DNA of 64,000 bases from Leptolinea tardivitalis (GTDB lineage: Bacteria > Chloroflexota > Anaerolineae > Anaerolineales > Anaerolineaceae): assembly GCF_001050275.1 (NCBI RefSeq), contig NZ_BBYA01000010.1, forward strand, positions 496,001 to 560,000, read 5' to 3'. Below, piece after piece: positions 45,938 through 55,240 of this stretch (positions are counted from its first letter, which is position 1; each line of letters starts with the position of its first letter). Below the pieces are notes generated by a model. It was not told the origin of the DNA, did not search any database, and saw nothing but the letters and a program-made list of their open reading frames with translations. Position numbers and translations under genes: made by a program.

Positions 45938-46150
45938 GAAGTCCTCCTCGGATTTCTACAGGTGAAGTGTAATTGAGTCAACTTCTACTCACAGTATCGG
46001 GATTAACCGATCTGTTGAACCATAAACCGGCCTGTGTTCCGGCAGCATAGATATCACAACGATCACTTTTATACCAACGCAATTTTTACTCTATGGGATA
46101 TTCAGCCCTTTCAAATTCAGAGTTTTTCTAAAATGATGGAATAAGTGCAG

Positions 46151-46185
46151 AGCTCTGGAGCCTGTTTCAGTCAGACTCCAGAGTT
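46151..46185. other. Hairpin between the transporter ATPase gene and GH94 gene
   Basis: CTCTGGAG (46153-46160) pairs with CTCCAGAG (46176-46183). No T run follows it on the minus strand. It may protect the 3' end of the transporter message. The remaining bases of the 263-base gap (45938-46200) show no gene and no operator like those at the LacI gene. Confidence 0.45.
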
Positions 46186-46200
46186 CAAAAAAAGATGGCG

Positions 46201-47148
46201 CTATCCCTTACAACAAACGCACGCCACCGAATGATTCGGTTCCACTTCAACCAGCGCCGGTGATTGATGGGCGCATTCATCCAGCTTGTACTCTGAATGA
46301 CAGCGTTCATAGAAAACACATCCATTGGCGGTCATCGGTTTCTTTTCGGTCAATTCAACTTCCACATCCTGCCATTTCTTATCGAGCCTTGGAACGCAGC
46401 TCATCAGCATACGGGTGTAAGGATGCACCGGGTTGTCAAAGATTTTCTTGGTCTCACCGATCTCGACGACGCTCCCCTTATACAGGATAACAGCCCTTTC
46501 ACTGATGTAATACCCCAGCGAGAGGTCATGGGTGATAAAGAGAACAGACAATCCTTTGGAGCGTAAATCAGACAGTAGATTCAACACATCAATGCGGGTA
46601 GATGCATCCAGCATACTGATGATTTCATCTGCCACCAGGAACTTGGTATCCAGAAGAAGGGCACGGGCAATGAGGAAACGCTGGAGCTGTCCGCCGCTGA
46701 GCTGGTGGGGGAATTTATTCAGCACATGTGCCGGATTCATACCCACCGATTTCAAGGCAGTATCCACCCTGCCTTTCCATTCCGATGCCGGAATATGCGG
46801 GAAGAACTCTTCATGCAAAACGGAGAAAATTCGATCCGCTTTGAAGATGGGGTTATAGGTGCTGAACGGATCCTGGAAGACACCCTGAACATGGCGGTAG
46901 TATTCTTTCAATTCACTGTCTTTCAACAGTGACACATCTTTATCATTGAAATAGATTTTTCCGGAAGTGGTGGAGATCAACCGCAGGATCATCTTTCCAA
47001 TAGTGCTTTTTCCGCTGCCGCTTTCTCCAATCAAGGAGACAATTTCGCCATCATGGATATCAAAGCTGACATTTTTGACTGCTTTTAAATCTTTGCCGCC
47101 GAACGTTCCCGTTTTGTAGGTTTTGGTGATATCTTCGATTTTAAGCAT
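46201..47148 (-). CDS. Oligopeptide/oligosaccharide ABC importer ATPase (DppF/OppF type)
   Basis: 315 residues from the ATG at 47148, overlapping the end of the partner ATPase gene by eight bases; the longer in-frame start is rejected. Walker A is GESGSGKST, signature LSGGQLQRFLIAR, Walker B FLVADEIISMLD and switch His FITHDLS. The C-terminal extension has cysteines (CVFYERC and VACVC) that bind an iron-sulfur cluster in this family. It pairs with the ATPase at 47141-48103 and powers the two permeases. Family 5 importers often carry oligosaccharides in thermophiles and Chloroflexota, which fits the adjacent phosphorylase genes. Confidence 0.92.
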   Translation of the reverse strand: MLKIEDITKTYKTGTFGGKDLKAVKNVSFDIHDGEIVSLIGESGSGKSTIGKMILRLISTTSGKIYFNDKDVSLLKDSELKEYYRHVQGVFQDPFSTYNPIFKADRIFSVLHEEFFPHIPASEWKGRVDTALKSVGMNPAHVLNKFPHQLSGGQLQRFLIARALLLDTKFLVADEIISMLDASTRIDVLNLLSDLRSKGLSVLFITHDLSLGYYISERAVILYKGSVVEIGETKKIFDNPVHPYTRMLMSCVPRLDKKWQDVEVELTEKKPMTANGCVFYERCHSEYKLDECAHQSPALVEVEPNHSVACVCCKG

Positions 47149-48103
47149 GAGCTTTTCCCTCCTTCCAGCAGGCAAGGAAGTGACCTTTCTCAATTTCGAC
47201 AAACGGCGGAACCTCAGCGCATTTGGCAAATGCCACCGGGCAGCGGTCGCGGAACCGGCATCCTGTGGGAGGGTTCAGGAGCAAAGGAGGATTCCCTGGA
47301 ATGCCCGCCAATCGGTTCTCACTGATCCTTACTCCCACTGTAGGAAGAGAAGAAATGAGCAATTTTGTATATGGATGCCGCGGCGCCTTAATGATAGTTT
47401 CTGTCGAAGCCTTTTCAGCCAGTTGACCGGCATACATGACCATGATGGTATTGGCGGTTTGATACAGGATGGAAATATCATGGGTGATGAGCATGATACT
47501 TTTAACGATCTTTTTATCGCGGAAACCAACCAGCATTTCAGCCACAGCCTTCTGGCTCGAAACATCCAACGCCGAGGTGACTTCATCCGCCAGTAAAAGA
47601 GAAGGATCGAGCAGCGTCGAAATCACCATGACCATGCGTTGTTTCATACCGCCGGAAAGTTCGAACGGATACATGTTCAGAACGTCCGGAGAAAGCTTAA
47701 CCAATTCAAGGCGGTTTTTAACTTCGGGGAGGATTTCTTTATAGTTCTCACCGCGGGATTTTAATAAATCTTCCACCATGCGGCCAATCTTCTTGGTGGG
47801 ATTCATGGCATTCATGGCATATTGTGGAATGACGGAAATCTTTTTGTAGCGGAAGGGATTCATCTTCTGGGTATCATGAATGGGAAGCTCTTCCCCATCC
47901 AGGAAGACACGTCCACGGATGTATTTCATGGGAGCATGGAGGTAAATCAGACTGTTGCTGAGGGTGGATTTCCCGCAGCCAGATTCACCGGCCACACCCA
48001 TGATTTCACCGTCTGCCAGAGAAAAGCTGGCGTCTTCTAACGCACGTACATTTCCGGCGATTGTTTGATAATAAATCGTGAGATTTTCTATTTTCAGGCT
48101 CAT
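47141..48103 (-). CDS. Oligopeptide/oligosaccharide ABC importer ATPase (DppD/OppD type)
   Basis: 320 residues. Walker A is GESGCGKST, signature LSGGMKQRMVMV, Walker B LLLADEVTSALD and switch His LITHDIS. The C-terminal motif NPPTGCRFRDRCPVA, then CAEVPP, and a later Cys give the iron-sulfur extension typical of DppD. It starts two bases after the permease gene above it. The DppD and DppF proteins form the asymmetric ATPase dimer of this importer. Confidence 0.93.
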   Translation of the reverse strand: MSLKIENLTIYYQTIAGNVRALEDASFSLADGEIMGVAGESGCGKSTLSNSLIYLHAPMKYIRGRVFLDGEELPIHDTQKMNPFRYKKISVIPQYAMNAMNPTKKIGRMVEDLLKSRGENYKEILPEVKNRLELVKLSPDVLNMYPFELSGGMKQRMVMVISTLLDPSLLLADEVTSALDVSSQKAVAEMLVGFRDKKIVKSIMLITHDISILYQTANTIMVMYAGQLAEKASTETIIKAPRHPYTKLLISSLPTVGVRISENRLAGIPGNPPLLLNPPTGCRFRDRCPVAFAKCAEVPPFVEIEKGHFLACWKEGKAHA

Positions 48104-48105
48104 GA

Positions 48106-48954
48106 TTACATCTCCCGAAGTTTGGGGTTGAACACTTCATCGAGCCCTACGTTCATCACATACAGACTCCCAACAATACACGTGATGGCAATACCTGGTG
48201 GAATGAACCACCACCAGACACCAAGCATCAGAGCGCTCCACTGAACTGCCAGGTTCATCATGGTACCCATGGAAACGCCTTCCGTCGGGCCAAGCCCGAG
48301 GAAGTCCAGTGTGGCAGCATTTAAGATGGAATTACCGAACATCAGGATGAAGGTCATGAACAGGTAGGATGCCATGTTGGGGGCAATCTCTGTGAAGATG
48401 ATCTTCATCGAGCTCATACCGCTCATTTTTGCCAGCCCGACAAAGTCGCGCGTCCGCAAGGAAAACGTTTGTGAACGGATGGCGCGCGCCGCCCACGGCC
48501 AGGAGGTCAGGCCGATGAACACTGCTTCAATCAGTACACCGCGCACGGGAATGTACGCCACCAGAACGAGGAGCAAGGCCAGTACGGGAATGGTCAGCAC
48601 AACATTTGTCAAGATGTTAAGGACTTCATCCACGGCACCGCCGCGATAACCGGCTACAAATCCGATCAACATTCCGAGCAATGTGCCAATAACGCCGCCC
48701 ACGATCCCTACGAGGAAGGTGGGAGCCAGACCATAGACAAACTGGGTAAATACATCTTCACCAAAGGTTGTGGTTCCGAACCAGAATTCCTTCGATGGGG
48801 GAGCAGAAGACGGACCTACAAAATCCGCCGGTTTGTATGGGGTAAGATGCGGGCCGATGATCATTAGCAGCAAGAAGAATAAAAGGACGGCCATGCCGAT
48901 GCGCAGTTTTGTATTGCGTAAGGCAAAATAGAGAAGCTCGTTTTTCTTTTTCAT
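48106..48954 (-). CDS. Oligopeptide/oligosaccharide ABC importer permease (DppC/OppC type)
   Basis: 282 residues with six membrane segments. The DppC-type start is seen in a cytoplasmic N-terminus followed by KLRIGMAVLLFFLLLMIIGP and a periplasmic loop (FGTTTFGEDVFTQF). The coupling loop is VGLAKMSGMSSMKIIFTEIA. Its start overlaps the stop of the first permease gene as ATGA. The two permeases form the transport channel. Confidence 0.93.
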   Translation of the reverse strand: MKKKNELLYFALRNTKLRIGMAVLLFFLLLMIIGPHLTPYKPADFVGPSSAPPSKEFWFGTTTFGEDVFTQFVYGLAPTFLVGIVGGVIGTLLGMLIGFVAGYRGGAVDEVLNILTNVVLTIPVLALLLVLVAYIPVRGVLIEAVFIGLTSWPWAARAIRSQTFSLRTRDFVGLAKMSGMSSMKIIFTEIAPNMASYLFMTFILMFGNSILNAATLDFLGLGPTEGVSMGTMMNLAVQWSALMLGVWWWFIPPGIAITCIVGSLYVMNVGLDEVFNPKLREM

Positions 48955-49943
48955 TCCGCTCCTCCAGTCATGCCGGCGCGGGTGCGCGGATCAATCAGGA
49001 TATAGGCAATATCTACTACAAAGTTGGCTATCAATACACCGATGACCACAAAGAGGAAGCATCCCTGAAGAAGGAAATAATCCTGGTTATGAATAGCCTG
49101 AAGGATCAGGTATCCAATACCGGGATAAGCAAATACAACCTCGGTTGCCAGAGCGCCGGTGACAATCACCCCAATCTGCAAAGCCACACCGGTTACCTGC
49201 GGCAGAATGGCATTGTTGTAGGCATAATTGCGAATCAGCTTTCGGGGGGCGCCCAGCGCTTCAAGGAAATGAGAGTAATCTGCCTCGAGTTCATAAATAA
49301 TCAGGTTGCGCATGCCGATCGCCCAGCCGCCAAATTGAACGATAAATAATGAAAGGAATGGCAGAACCCAGTGATTGAAAAGACTCCAATAGAAATCCCA
49401 CGTGTAACTGGGTTGCATGGAAAAATCGTATCCGCCGCCAAGCGGGAATATGCGAATGACAATACAAAAAACCCAGGCCAAAAGAATACCAAGCCACATG
49501 TACGGTACTGCTGTAAGAATGTACCCGATGGGTAACAGAGTGTTATCCAGGTTTTTATTCCGGGCCGCCAGAGCTCCGAATTTATTGCCCGCAAACCAGC
49601 TCAATAAAATTGAGGGCAACAGTAATGCAACATCATACGGAAGAGCGTCTTTGATGACTTGAATCACAGGTGTGGGGAAAAGGAAGATACTGGTACCCAG
49701 ATCCCCGTGGAAAATGGCAATCCAAAAGTTCAGGTATTGCTTCCAGATGGGCTGATCCAACCCGAAAGCATCCATATAATATGAATACATCTGCGTTACG
49801 GCTGATCCACGCAGGCCGGCCCGTGAGATCATAATATCCACCGGGTTGCCTGGCATAAAACGCGGAATCATCCAGTTGATCGTCACCGCTATAAAAAAGG
49901 TGAGCGCATAGATCAGCAGTTTTCTTCCAAAATAGCGCTTCAC
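48951..49943 (-). CDS. Oligopeptide/oligosaccharide ABC importer permease (DppB/OppB type)
   Basis: 330 residues from the GTG at 49943 (GAGGAGG upstream); a longer frame reaching 49994 would begin inside the terminator and is rejected. There are six membrane segments. DppB hallmarks are the N-terminal IPRFMPGNPVD motif and the coupling loop HFLEALGAPRKLIRNYAYNN. Expression probably depends on reading through the terminator at 49974-50020, which should keep it below that of the binding protein. Confidence 0.92.
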   Translation of the reverse strand: MKRYFGRKLLIYALTFFIAVTINWMIPRFMPGNPVDIMISRAGLRGSAVTQMYSYYMDAFGLDQPIWKQYLNFWIAIFHGDLGTSIFLFPTPVIQVIKDALPYDVALLLPSILLSWFAGNKFGALAARNKNLDNTLLPIGYILTAVPYMWLGILLAWVFCIVIRIFPLGGGYDFSMQPSYTWDFYWSLFNHWVLPFLSLFIVQFGGWAIGMRNLIIYELEADYSHFLEALGAPRKLIRNYAYNNAILPQVTGVALQIGVIVTGALATEVVFAYPGIGYLILQAIHNQDYFLLQGCFLFVVIGVLIANFVVDIAYILIDPRTRAGMTGGAE

Positions 49944-49973
49944 GGAACCTCCTCTTATCTCCTGAAACCGTAT

Positions 49974-50020
49974 AAAAAACCACCCCTCCTTCACCCTGAA
50001 ACACCGATGAAGGAGGGGTG
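49974..50020 (-). terminator. Intra-operon terminator after the binding-protein gene
   Basis: CACCCCTCCTTCA (49981-49993) pairs with TGAAGGAGGGGTG (50008-50020). On the minus strand GGTTTTTTATA follows. It lies between the binding-protein and permease genes and should make the binding protein more abundant than the membrane parts. Confidence 0.85.
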
Positions 50021-50033
50021 TAAAAGCTAGAGA

Positions 50034-51764
50034 TTACTTCTTTGCAGCGGGTTCGAGATTGAGGAGCATCTGGATACCAGACATGTTCACATAACCGCGC
50101 CACATGGCGGGCAGAGCATGATTCTCGCCGTCAGCGGAAGGCCAGTTGGTCCAAACAGACTCATTGTACTGAGCCCACAAACCGTTGTACCACAACGGGA
50201 TGGTCGGCATTTCGGTCATGGTGATCTTCTGCAGTTTGGTGGTGATTTCTTTGATGGCAGCATCGTCACCAAGTTTGACTTTGTCAAGCTGATCTACCAG
50301 GGCGAAAGCTTCTTTGTTGTCGTAGCGGCCGTAGTTGCCGTACTGGGCAGTGGCGATTTTGTCCAGAGGATTCTGGAAGATCCAACTGTAGTATGACCAG
50401 ACGGTGGAGCTCATCTGGGCTTCGTTCTGCAGGGTCAGATCAAAGGTGCCCTTCAACTGGGCATCGCGCCAGGGGCCGTAATCCGGGTAATCGGGTTCGA
50501 TGTTCAGTCCAATGGCTTTGGCATCGCGGGAGATGATCTGAATGGCAGCCATCCAGTCAGTCCAGCCGGAGGGGCAGGTGACTTTCAGAGCAATCTTGGA
50601 ACCATCGGGGGCTTCCAGGAATTTATCGCCATCAACATCTTTGTAACCGGCATCGGCCAGGATCTTCTTGGCTTTTTCGGGATCATAAGACCAACCGAGT
50701 TCTTTCACCTGGTCCTTGTCAATGTATTTATCCCAGATGGGGAGCAGACCGGTGGGATCGGCGGCTTTAACAATACCGGTGTAATCTTTTTCAACGATGT
50801 CGTTGATGTTGATCATCCAGGCCAGGGCGGTGCGGAATTTAACATCGTCCATGGGTTTCTTCTGTTCGTTGATCAACAGTGAGGCAACATTGGCAGAGAG
50901 CATGTACGGTGCTTCTTTGTAGTAGGTTTTAATACCGTAACCACCGTTCACGAGAGAAGCCACACCGGGCAGGAAGTTGTTGCTGAGGTCTAGACCACCC
51001 TGAAGCATTTTACCTAAAGCAACGTTGTTGCTGCCATTGACGATATCCACAATGTATTTCGGGGCGGGCAGTTTGCCAAAGACATCTTTACCCCACCAGG
51101 CATCATTGCGAACCCAGACCATGCGGTCCTGATCAGCAGCCTGGAATTTGTAGGGGCCGGTACCAACGGGATTCTTGTTGGCGCCACCGGTGATATCTTC
51201 CAACTTCATCTTGCTCCAGATGGCTTTGTTGAGGATGGGGGCAAAGTAGAAGTAGAAACCAATTTCCTGGTAGGCAGGATTTTCCTTGAATTTGAAGACA
51301 ACCGTGTTGGCATCTTTGATTTCGATGTTATCAAGGAATTTCCACAAAGCGGAGTAACCGAGGCCGGCTTTGGTATCGCCATTGGGGTTGGCAATGTCGA
51401 AGGTGAATTTAACATCATCAGCGGTCAGAGGCTGTCCATTGGTCCATTTGACGCCCTGGCGGATTTTCACTTCGTAGGTGGTCGCATCAGTCCAGTTGGC
51501 TGATTCAGCAAGGTAGGGAGTGAATTTATCAGCCAGAGGATCATAGATGAACAGGGTTTCATAAACCAAACCGATTGTACCGGTAGCATATCCGCCACCA
51601 TTCAACGGGTTCCAGCTGGAGGGAGCGCCCCATTGAGTACCGCTTGTGTACAGGGTCTCATTGCGAGGATATTCAACCGCGGCGGGAGCAGCCGGGAGGA
51701 AAGCGGTCAAAACCATGGAAAGCGCTACAACGATGAAAATCAAAGTCTTCGGTAGTTTCTGCAT
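50034..51764 (-). CDS. Family 5 extracellular solute-binding protein for oligosaccharides
   Basis: 576 residues from the ATG at 51764 (AGGAGA upstream); an upstream in-frame ATG lacks such a site. An N-terminal signal peptide (about 1-28; LIFIVVALSMVLTAFLPAAP) lacks a lipobox Cys. The mature protein has the DppA/OppA fold: YEVKIRQGVKWTNGQPLTA and DVKFTFDIAN are the family signature. Homologues bind peptides, nickel or beta-linked gluco- and manno-oligosaccharides. The last is inferred here from the GH94, GH130 and LacI genes around it. Confidence 0.88.
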   Translation of the reverse strand: MQKLPKTLIFIVVALSMVLTAFLPAAPAAVEYPRNETLYTSGTQWGAPSSWNPLNGGGYATGTIGLVYETLFIYDPLADKFTPYLAESANWTDATTYEVKIRQGVKWTNGQPLTADDVKFTFDIANPNGDTKAGLGYSALWKFLDNIEIKDANTVVFKFKENPAYQEIGFYFYFAPILNKAIWSKMKLEDITGGANKNPVGTGPYKFQAADQDRMVWVRNDAWWGKDVFGKLPAPKYIVDIVNGSNNVALGKMLQGGLDLSNNFLPGVASLVNGGYGIKTYYKEAPYMLSANVASLLINEQKKPMDDVKFRTALAWMININDIVEKDYTGIVKAADPTGLLPIWDKYIDKDQVKELGWSYDPEKAKKILADAGYKDVDGDKFLEAPDGSKIALKVTCPSGWTDWMAAIQIISRDAKAIGLNIEPDYPDYGPWRDAQLKGTFDLTLQNEAQMSSTVWSYYSWIFQNPLDKIATAQYGNYGRYDNKEAFALVDQLDKVKLGDDAAIKEITTKLQKITMTEMPTIPLWYNGLWAQYNESVWTNWPSADGENHALPAMWRGYVNMSGIQMLLNLEPAAKK

Positions 51765-51858
51765 CACATCTTCTCCTATAGTCAAATAAATCATCTATAG
51801 TATGATTATTTTGGAGACCCGACCTCAGGATTCGGCCTGGTCAGGTTTCCGCCGACGG

Positions 51859-51897
51859 GGCGCTGATTCTTTTCCAGAGGAATTCAGCGCCTTTTTT
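51859..51897 (+). terminator. Plus-strand intrinsic terminator between two minus-strand genes
   Basis: GGCGCTGA (51859-51866) pairs with TCAGCGCC (51884-51891), directly followed by TTTTTT (51892-51897). The T run is on the plus strand, yet both flanking genes are on the minus strand. On the minus strand the hairpin is followed by CCGTCGG, so it is no terminator there. It implies plus-strand transcription across the start of the binding-protein gene, perhaps an antisense RNA. Confidence 0.65.
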
Positions 51898-51999
51898 CTA
51901 CACAACATGTATCCCTCTTCCTTATCCTTTTCTCTTACCATTGCCCGAACTAAATGTCTACGGGACTAAAATAACCACCTCCTTTTAGACCAGATTATT

Positions 52000-52974
52000 T
52001 TATAGTTCTGAGTTTTTCTTAAGAAAATCTAGAACCTCGTCAACTTTACAAAAAGCCAGGGCTGTTACCGTATCGGCTCCACCGTAGTAAATGGCAATTT
52101 TGCCGGTGCTTTCCTGGTAAAGCGACGCGCAGGGGAAAGCCACATTGGGAACATCACCCACGCATTCATAGATCGTCTGCGGTGAAAGCAGATAGGGGGC
52201 GCTGCGATAAATGACTTTCCAGGGTTGGTCAAGATCAAGCAAAGCAGCCCCAAAGCTGTACACAAAGCCGTTGCAAGATGTGATGACACCATGATAGAAG
52301 AGCAGCCAGCCTTCTTTTGTTTCAATGGGTGTCGGACCAGCGCCAATTTTGGTGCTCTGCCAGCCGTCTTTCGTCCCCATGACAAAACGGTGTTCCCCCC
52401 AGTGGATCATATCGGGGCTCTGGCTCAGGTAAATATTGCCAAAGGGTGTATGACCGTTATCGCTGGGGCGGCTGAACATGACATATTTGCCATTGATCCG
52501 GCGGGGGAATAACACCCCATTTCGGTTGTATGGCAGCAGGGCATTTTCAAGAAAATAGAATTTTTCAAAATCGTAGGTATAACCCAGTCCAATGGTAGGG
52601 CCGTAGAATCCGTTGCACCAGCTCACATAGTAGCGGTCTTCAATCCAGGTTACCCGGGGATCATAACGGTATTCGAATTTTGCCAGTTCAGGATCAGTAT
52701 GAATCCATTCGATGGGATCGTTTTTAAGGGTGAAATGAAGACCGTCTTTGCTGGAACCGCTGTGCAGGTTCATTTCGCGTTTTTTATTGTCTACGCGGAA
52801 GACACCCCGGAATTCTCCATTAAACGGAACAACGGCACTGTTGAAAATGCTATTGGACGAAGGGATCAGATCACGGGGAATGATCGGGTTCTGACTGTAA
52901 CGCCAGACAACATCTGAACAGCCGGCGGGACGGTCTTCCCAGGGAAGGAAATGTAAGGTTGGATCAATTGCCAT
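52000..52974 (-). CDS. GH130 family mannoside phosphorylase
   Basis: 324 residues, a five-bladed beta-propeller of the GH130 type. The catalytic Asp region is [20 protein letters not shown] (Asp about residue 105). Other family features are PIIPRDL near the N-terminus, [19 protein letters not shown], and the phosphate-site region [19 protein letters not shown]. Members split beta-mannosides, such as mannosyl-glucose, mannobiose or mannosyl-N-acetylglucosamine, with phosphate to mannose 1-phosphate. No signal peptide is present. It lies between the LacI and binding-protein genes on the same strand. Exact linkage specificity cannot be read from sequence. Confidence 0.9.
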   Translation of the reverse strand: MAIDPTLHFLPWEDRPAGCSDVVWRYSQNPIIPRDLIPSSNSIFNSAVVPFNGEFRGVFRVDNKKREMNLHSGSSKDGLHFTLKNDPIEWIHTDPELAKFEYRYDPRVTWIEDRYYVSWCNGFYGPTIGLGYTYDFEKFYFLENALLPYNRNGVLFPRRINGKYVMFSRPSDNGHTPFGNIYLSQSPDMIHWGEHRFVMGTKDGWQSTKIGAGPTPIETKEGWLLFYHGVITSCNGFVYSFGAALLDLDQPWKVIYRSAPYLLSPQTIYECVGDVPNVAFPCASLYQESTGKIAIYYGGADTVTALAFCKVDEVLDFLKKNSEL

Positions 52975-53055
52975 TTAATGCCTGTCTCCAAATAAAGAAA
53001 AATGCGGATATCTCTGGTAATTCAAACAATCTCTTGAAGATCACTTTGAAAATCA

Positions 53056-54081
53056 TCATTCTGAATTTTTGAGGAGATCTTCACCACAGGAAGATCGGAT
53101 GATCAATTCTGTGGGTAAAACAAGACTTCGTTGTGCTGTGGCCGGATGTTCTATCAAATCAATAAGCATATTGACCACTCCAGCACCTATCAGATCAATT
53201 GGCTGCCGAATAGTCGTCAACGGAGGGGTGGAACGGGCAGCCAGGGTAATGTCATCAAAACCAACAATCGCTACATCTTCGGGTACAGAAAAACCGGCAT
53301 CGTGGAGGGCTCGAATGGCCGCCACCGCCATGACATCACTGTTGGCGAAAACAGCATCTGGTTTGTATTCGATCAACTTCTGCATGGCCGCATAGCCGCT
53401 TTCATCCGAGAAATCGCTGGTTACAACCAGGGAGGGATCATAGGGCAGGCCGAGTTCAGCCAGGGCAGCTTTATAACCACGCAGGCGGTCAACACCCACA
53501 ATCACATCGCTGGGACCTGCGATGGTTGCAATGCGGCGGCGTCCCATTTTATACAGGTACTCAATAGCCATGCGGGCCCCATTGTAGTTATCCACATCTA
53601 CATAACAGGTAGTCTCATCATTGGGATTTCGGCCAACGGCCACAAAGGGGAGTTTGCTTTCCGCCAGCGATTGAATGATCGAATCATTCAGTGACATGGA
53701 CGCAACAATCACCCCATCAATCAGGCCGTTGAATAAAATCTGATGGATCATGCGGCGTTCAAATTCTGGAGTCGCCAGCCAGAGCATGATGGAATAGTCA
53801 CGCTGGCTGCAGGCAGAAGAGATACTCTGGATCAATTGTGGATAAAACGGGTCTGTAAACAGGGAGACAACTCCCAGGGGGATGATCAAGCCGAGAATGT
53901 GAGTCTGCCCGGAGGCCAGACCGCGGGCCGCGAGATTGGGCTGGAAATTCAGCTCCGTAATCACCTTCTTTACCCGCTGCCGGGTGGAAACACTCACGTT
54001 GACATCACCGTTGATCACACGGGAAACCGTGGAACGGGAGCAACCGGCTATTCTGGCAATGTCTTCTAGGGTGAGTGTCAT
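53056..54081 (-). CDS. LacI family repressor of the oligosaccharide locus
   Basis: 341 residues from the ATG at 54081; a longer frame would run over the operator and is rejected. The helix-turn-helix is LEDIARIAGCSRSTVSRVIN, followed by the hinge helix (NLAARGLASGQTHILGLIIP). The periplasmic-binding-protein-like ligand domain occupies residues 60-335, with FANSDVMAVAAIRALHDAGF and VGFDDITLAARSTPPLTTI. Two near-palindromic sites, TGGGAGCGCTCTCA, lie upstream of the gene. They resemble the TGGGAGCGCTCCCA site of Thermobifida CelR, so a cello- or manno-oligosaccharide is the probable inducer. It controls at least itself and probably the genes downstream. Confidence 0.93.
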   Translation of the reverse strand: MTLTLEDIARIAGCSRSTVSRVINGDVNVSVSTRQRVKKVITELNFQPNLAARGLASGQTHILGLIIPLGVVSLFTDPFYPQLIQSISSACSQRDYSIMLWLATPEFERRMIHQILFNGLIDGVIVASMSLNDSIIQSLAESKLPFVAVGRNPNDETTCYVDVDNYNGARMAIEYLYKMGRRRIATIAGPSDVIVGVDRLRGYKAALAELGLPYDPSLVVTSDFSDESGYAAMQKLIEYKPDAVFANSDVMAVAAIRALHDAGFSVPEDVAIVGFDDITLAARSTPPLTTIRQPIDLIGAGVVNMLIDLIEHPATAQRSLVLPTELIIRSSCGEDLLKNSE

Positions 54082-54095
54082 GGTTTTTTGGGGGT

Positions 54096-54109
54096 TGGGA
54101 GCGCTCTCA
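54096..54109. promoter_or_regulatory. CelR-like operator, proximal
   Basis: TGGGAGCGCTCTCA, core GAGCGCTC, 14 bases before the LacI start codon. It lies just downstream of a possible minus-strand promoter (-35 TTTACC at 54145-54150 and -10 TAAAAT at 54123-54128, 16-bp spacer), so repressor binding would block early transcription. Confidence 0.8.
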
Positions 54110-54178
54110 TAAAGTGGGCAAAATTTTACCCTTGCGGGTAAAGTGGTAAACCTTATGAGATTCAGCAATGCATCCAAT

Positions 54179-54192
54179 TGGGAGCGCTCTCA
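54179..54192. promoter_or_regulatory. CelR-like operator, distal
   Basis: A second exact copy of TGGGAGCGCTCTCA, 83 bases from the first. It covers the predicted transcription start of the upstream minus-strand promoter at 54198-54225. Two copies allow repression by looping or at two promoters. Confidence 0.82.
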
Positions 54193-54197
54193 TACTT

Positions 54198-54225
54198 AGT
54201 ATAGTTTTTTTAAAACCAGAGTCAA
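54198..54225 (-). promoter_or_regulatory. Promoter of the LacI gene
   Basis: On the minus strand, -35 TTGACT (54220-54225) and -10 TATACT (54198-54203) with a 16-bp spacer rich in A/T. The predicted start falls in the distal operator, a classic repressible arrangement. Confidence 0.7.
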
Positions 54226-54407
54226 GTACTTTATGACGTATGTCACCTCTATTTCATGACAGCTTACATTCTTTCTTACATTACTGCAGCAGTTCCTGTT
54301 AACATTTTGATGCACCCGGATAACACAATCTTTACACAGCCTTATTAAGCAGTAAACATTCGCGATGTACCCTCTAATGGAAGATTTTTATCCAAAGGTG
54401 AAATCAA

Positions 54408-55208
54408 ATGGGACTCGCTGACCTTCACATTCACAGCATTCATAGTTACGACGGTACATCAACCATACCGGCCATTTTGAAACATGTTTCTGATAACACC
54501 GATCTCGACATGATTGCCATCACCGACCATGACAGTATGGAAGGCGTAAAGCAGGCGGAAGAACTGGCTCCACTTTATGGTTTGAATGTTATCCCGGGGT
54601 GCGAAGTCACCTCTGCGCAGGGGCATGTACTGGCATTGTTCATTAAAAATCGCATTCCAACCGGGCTTTCATTGATTGATACGCTTCTTCTCATCGGTGA
54701 ACAGGGGGGATTGGCTGTTGCCGCCCATCCGGAAGCCCGTGGAACCAGCAGTCTAACATATAAGGATATTCAAGAAGCCTGTAATCATCCCTTTGCCAGC
54801 CAGATTCTGGTAGGGGTTGAAGCATTCAATGGCGGACTGGTATATACCCGCAGCAATATTCCAGCCGCGGTTGAATCAAACAATCTCCCGCTTGCCTGTC
54901 TGGGCAACAGCGATGCCCATATCCTTTCAATGATCGGTCAGGGAGCCACATATTACCCTGGCGGTTCTGTGATGGATTTGCGTCTGGCGTTAAAGCAACG
55001 GCAAACGCGAGTGGTGATGAATAAAAACCTGGGAGGAATGCAGGTACTGACGTCTTATATACCCCGATACCTCCTGAGAATGCTGGGATGGGCTGTTTGG
55101 AATGAGAATCCAGCCAAACCGCTAAAATATGCGAGGATAAATACTCTGTCACCGCGTCCCAACAATCACGTTGGAAGACTCCTGCATCAAATGATTTTTG
55201 AATACTGA
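54408..55208 (+). CDS. PHP-domain phosphoesterase
   Basis: 266 residues. The metal-binding PHP motifs are in order: LADLHIHSIHSYD (HxH), ITDHDSMEG, AAHPEA and LGNSDAH. Single-domain PHP proteins of this type hydrolyse small phosphoesters such as nucleoside 3',5'-bisphosphates (RNase AM/YciV group) or act on RNA 5' ends. The neighbouring RNase D and MBL ribonuclease genes make an RNA-related role attractive, but a terminator separates them. The start has AAGGTGA upstream. Confidence 0.85.
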   Translation: MGLADLHIHSIHSYDGTSTIPAILKHVSDNTDLDMIAITDHDSMEGVKQAEELAPLYGLNVIPGCEVTSAQGHVLALFIKNRIPTGLSLIDTLLLIGEQGGLAVAAHPEARGTSSLTYKDIQEACNHPFASQILVGVEAFNGGLVYTRSNIPAAVESNNLPLACLGNSDAHILSMIGQGATYYPGGSVMDLRLALKQRQTRVVMNKNLGGMQVLTSYIPRYLLRMLGWAVWNENPAKPLKYARINTLSPRPNNHVGRLLHQMIFEY

Positions 55209-55240
55209 TACCTACCACCTTCTTCTTATTTCCTCGCTTT

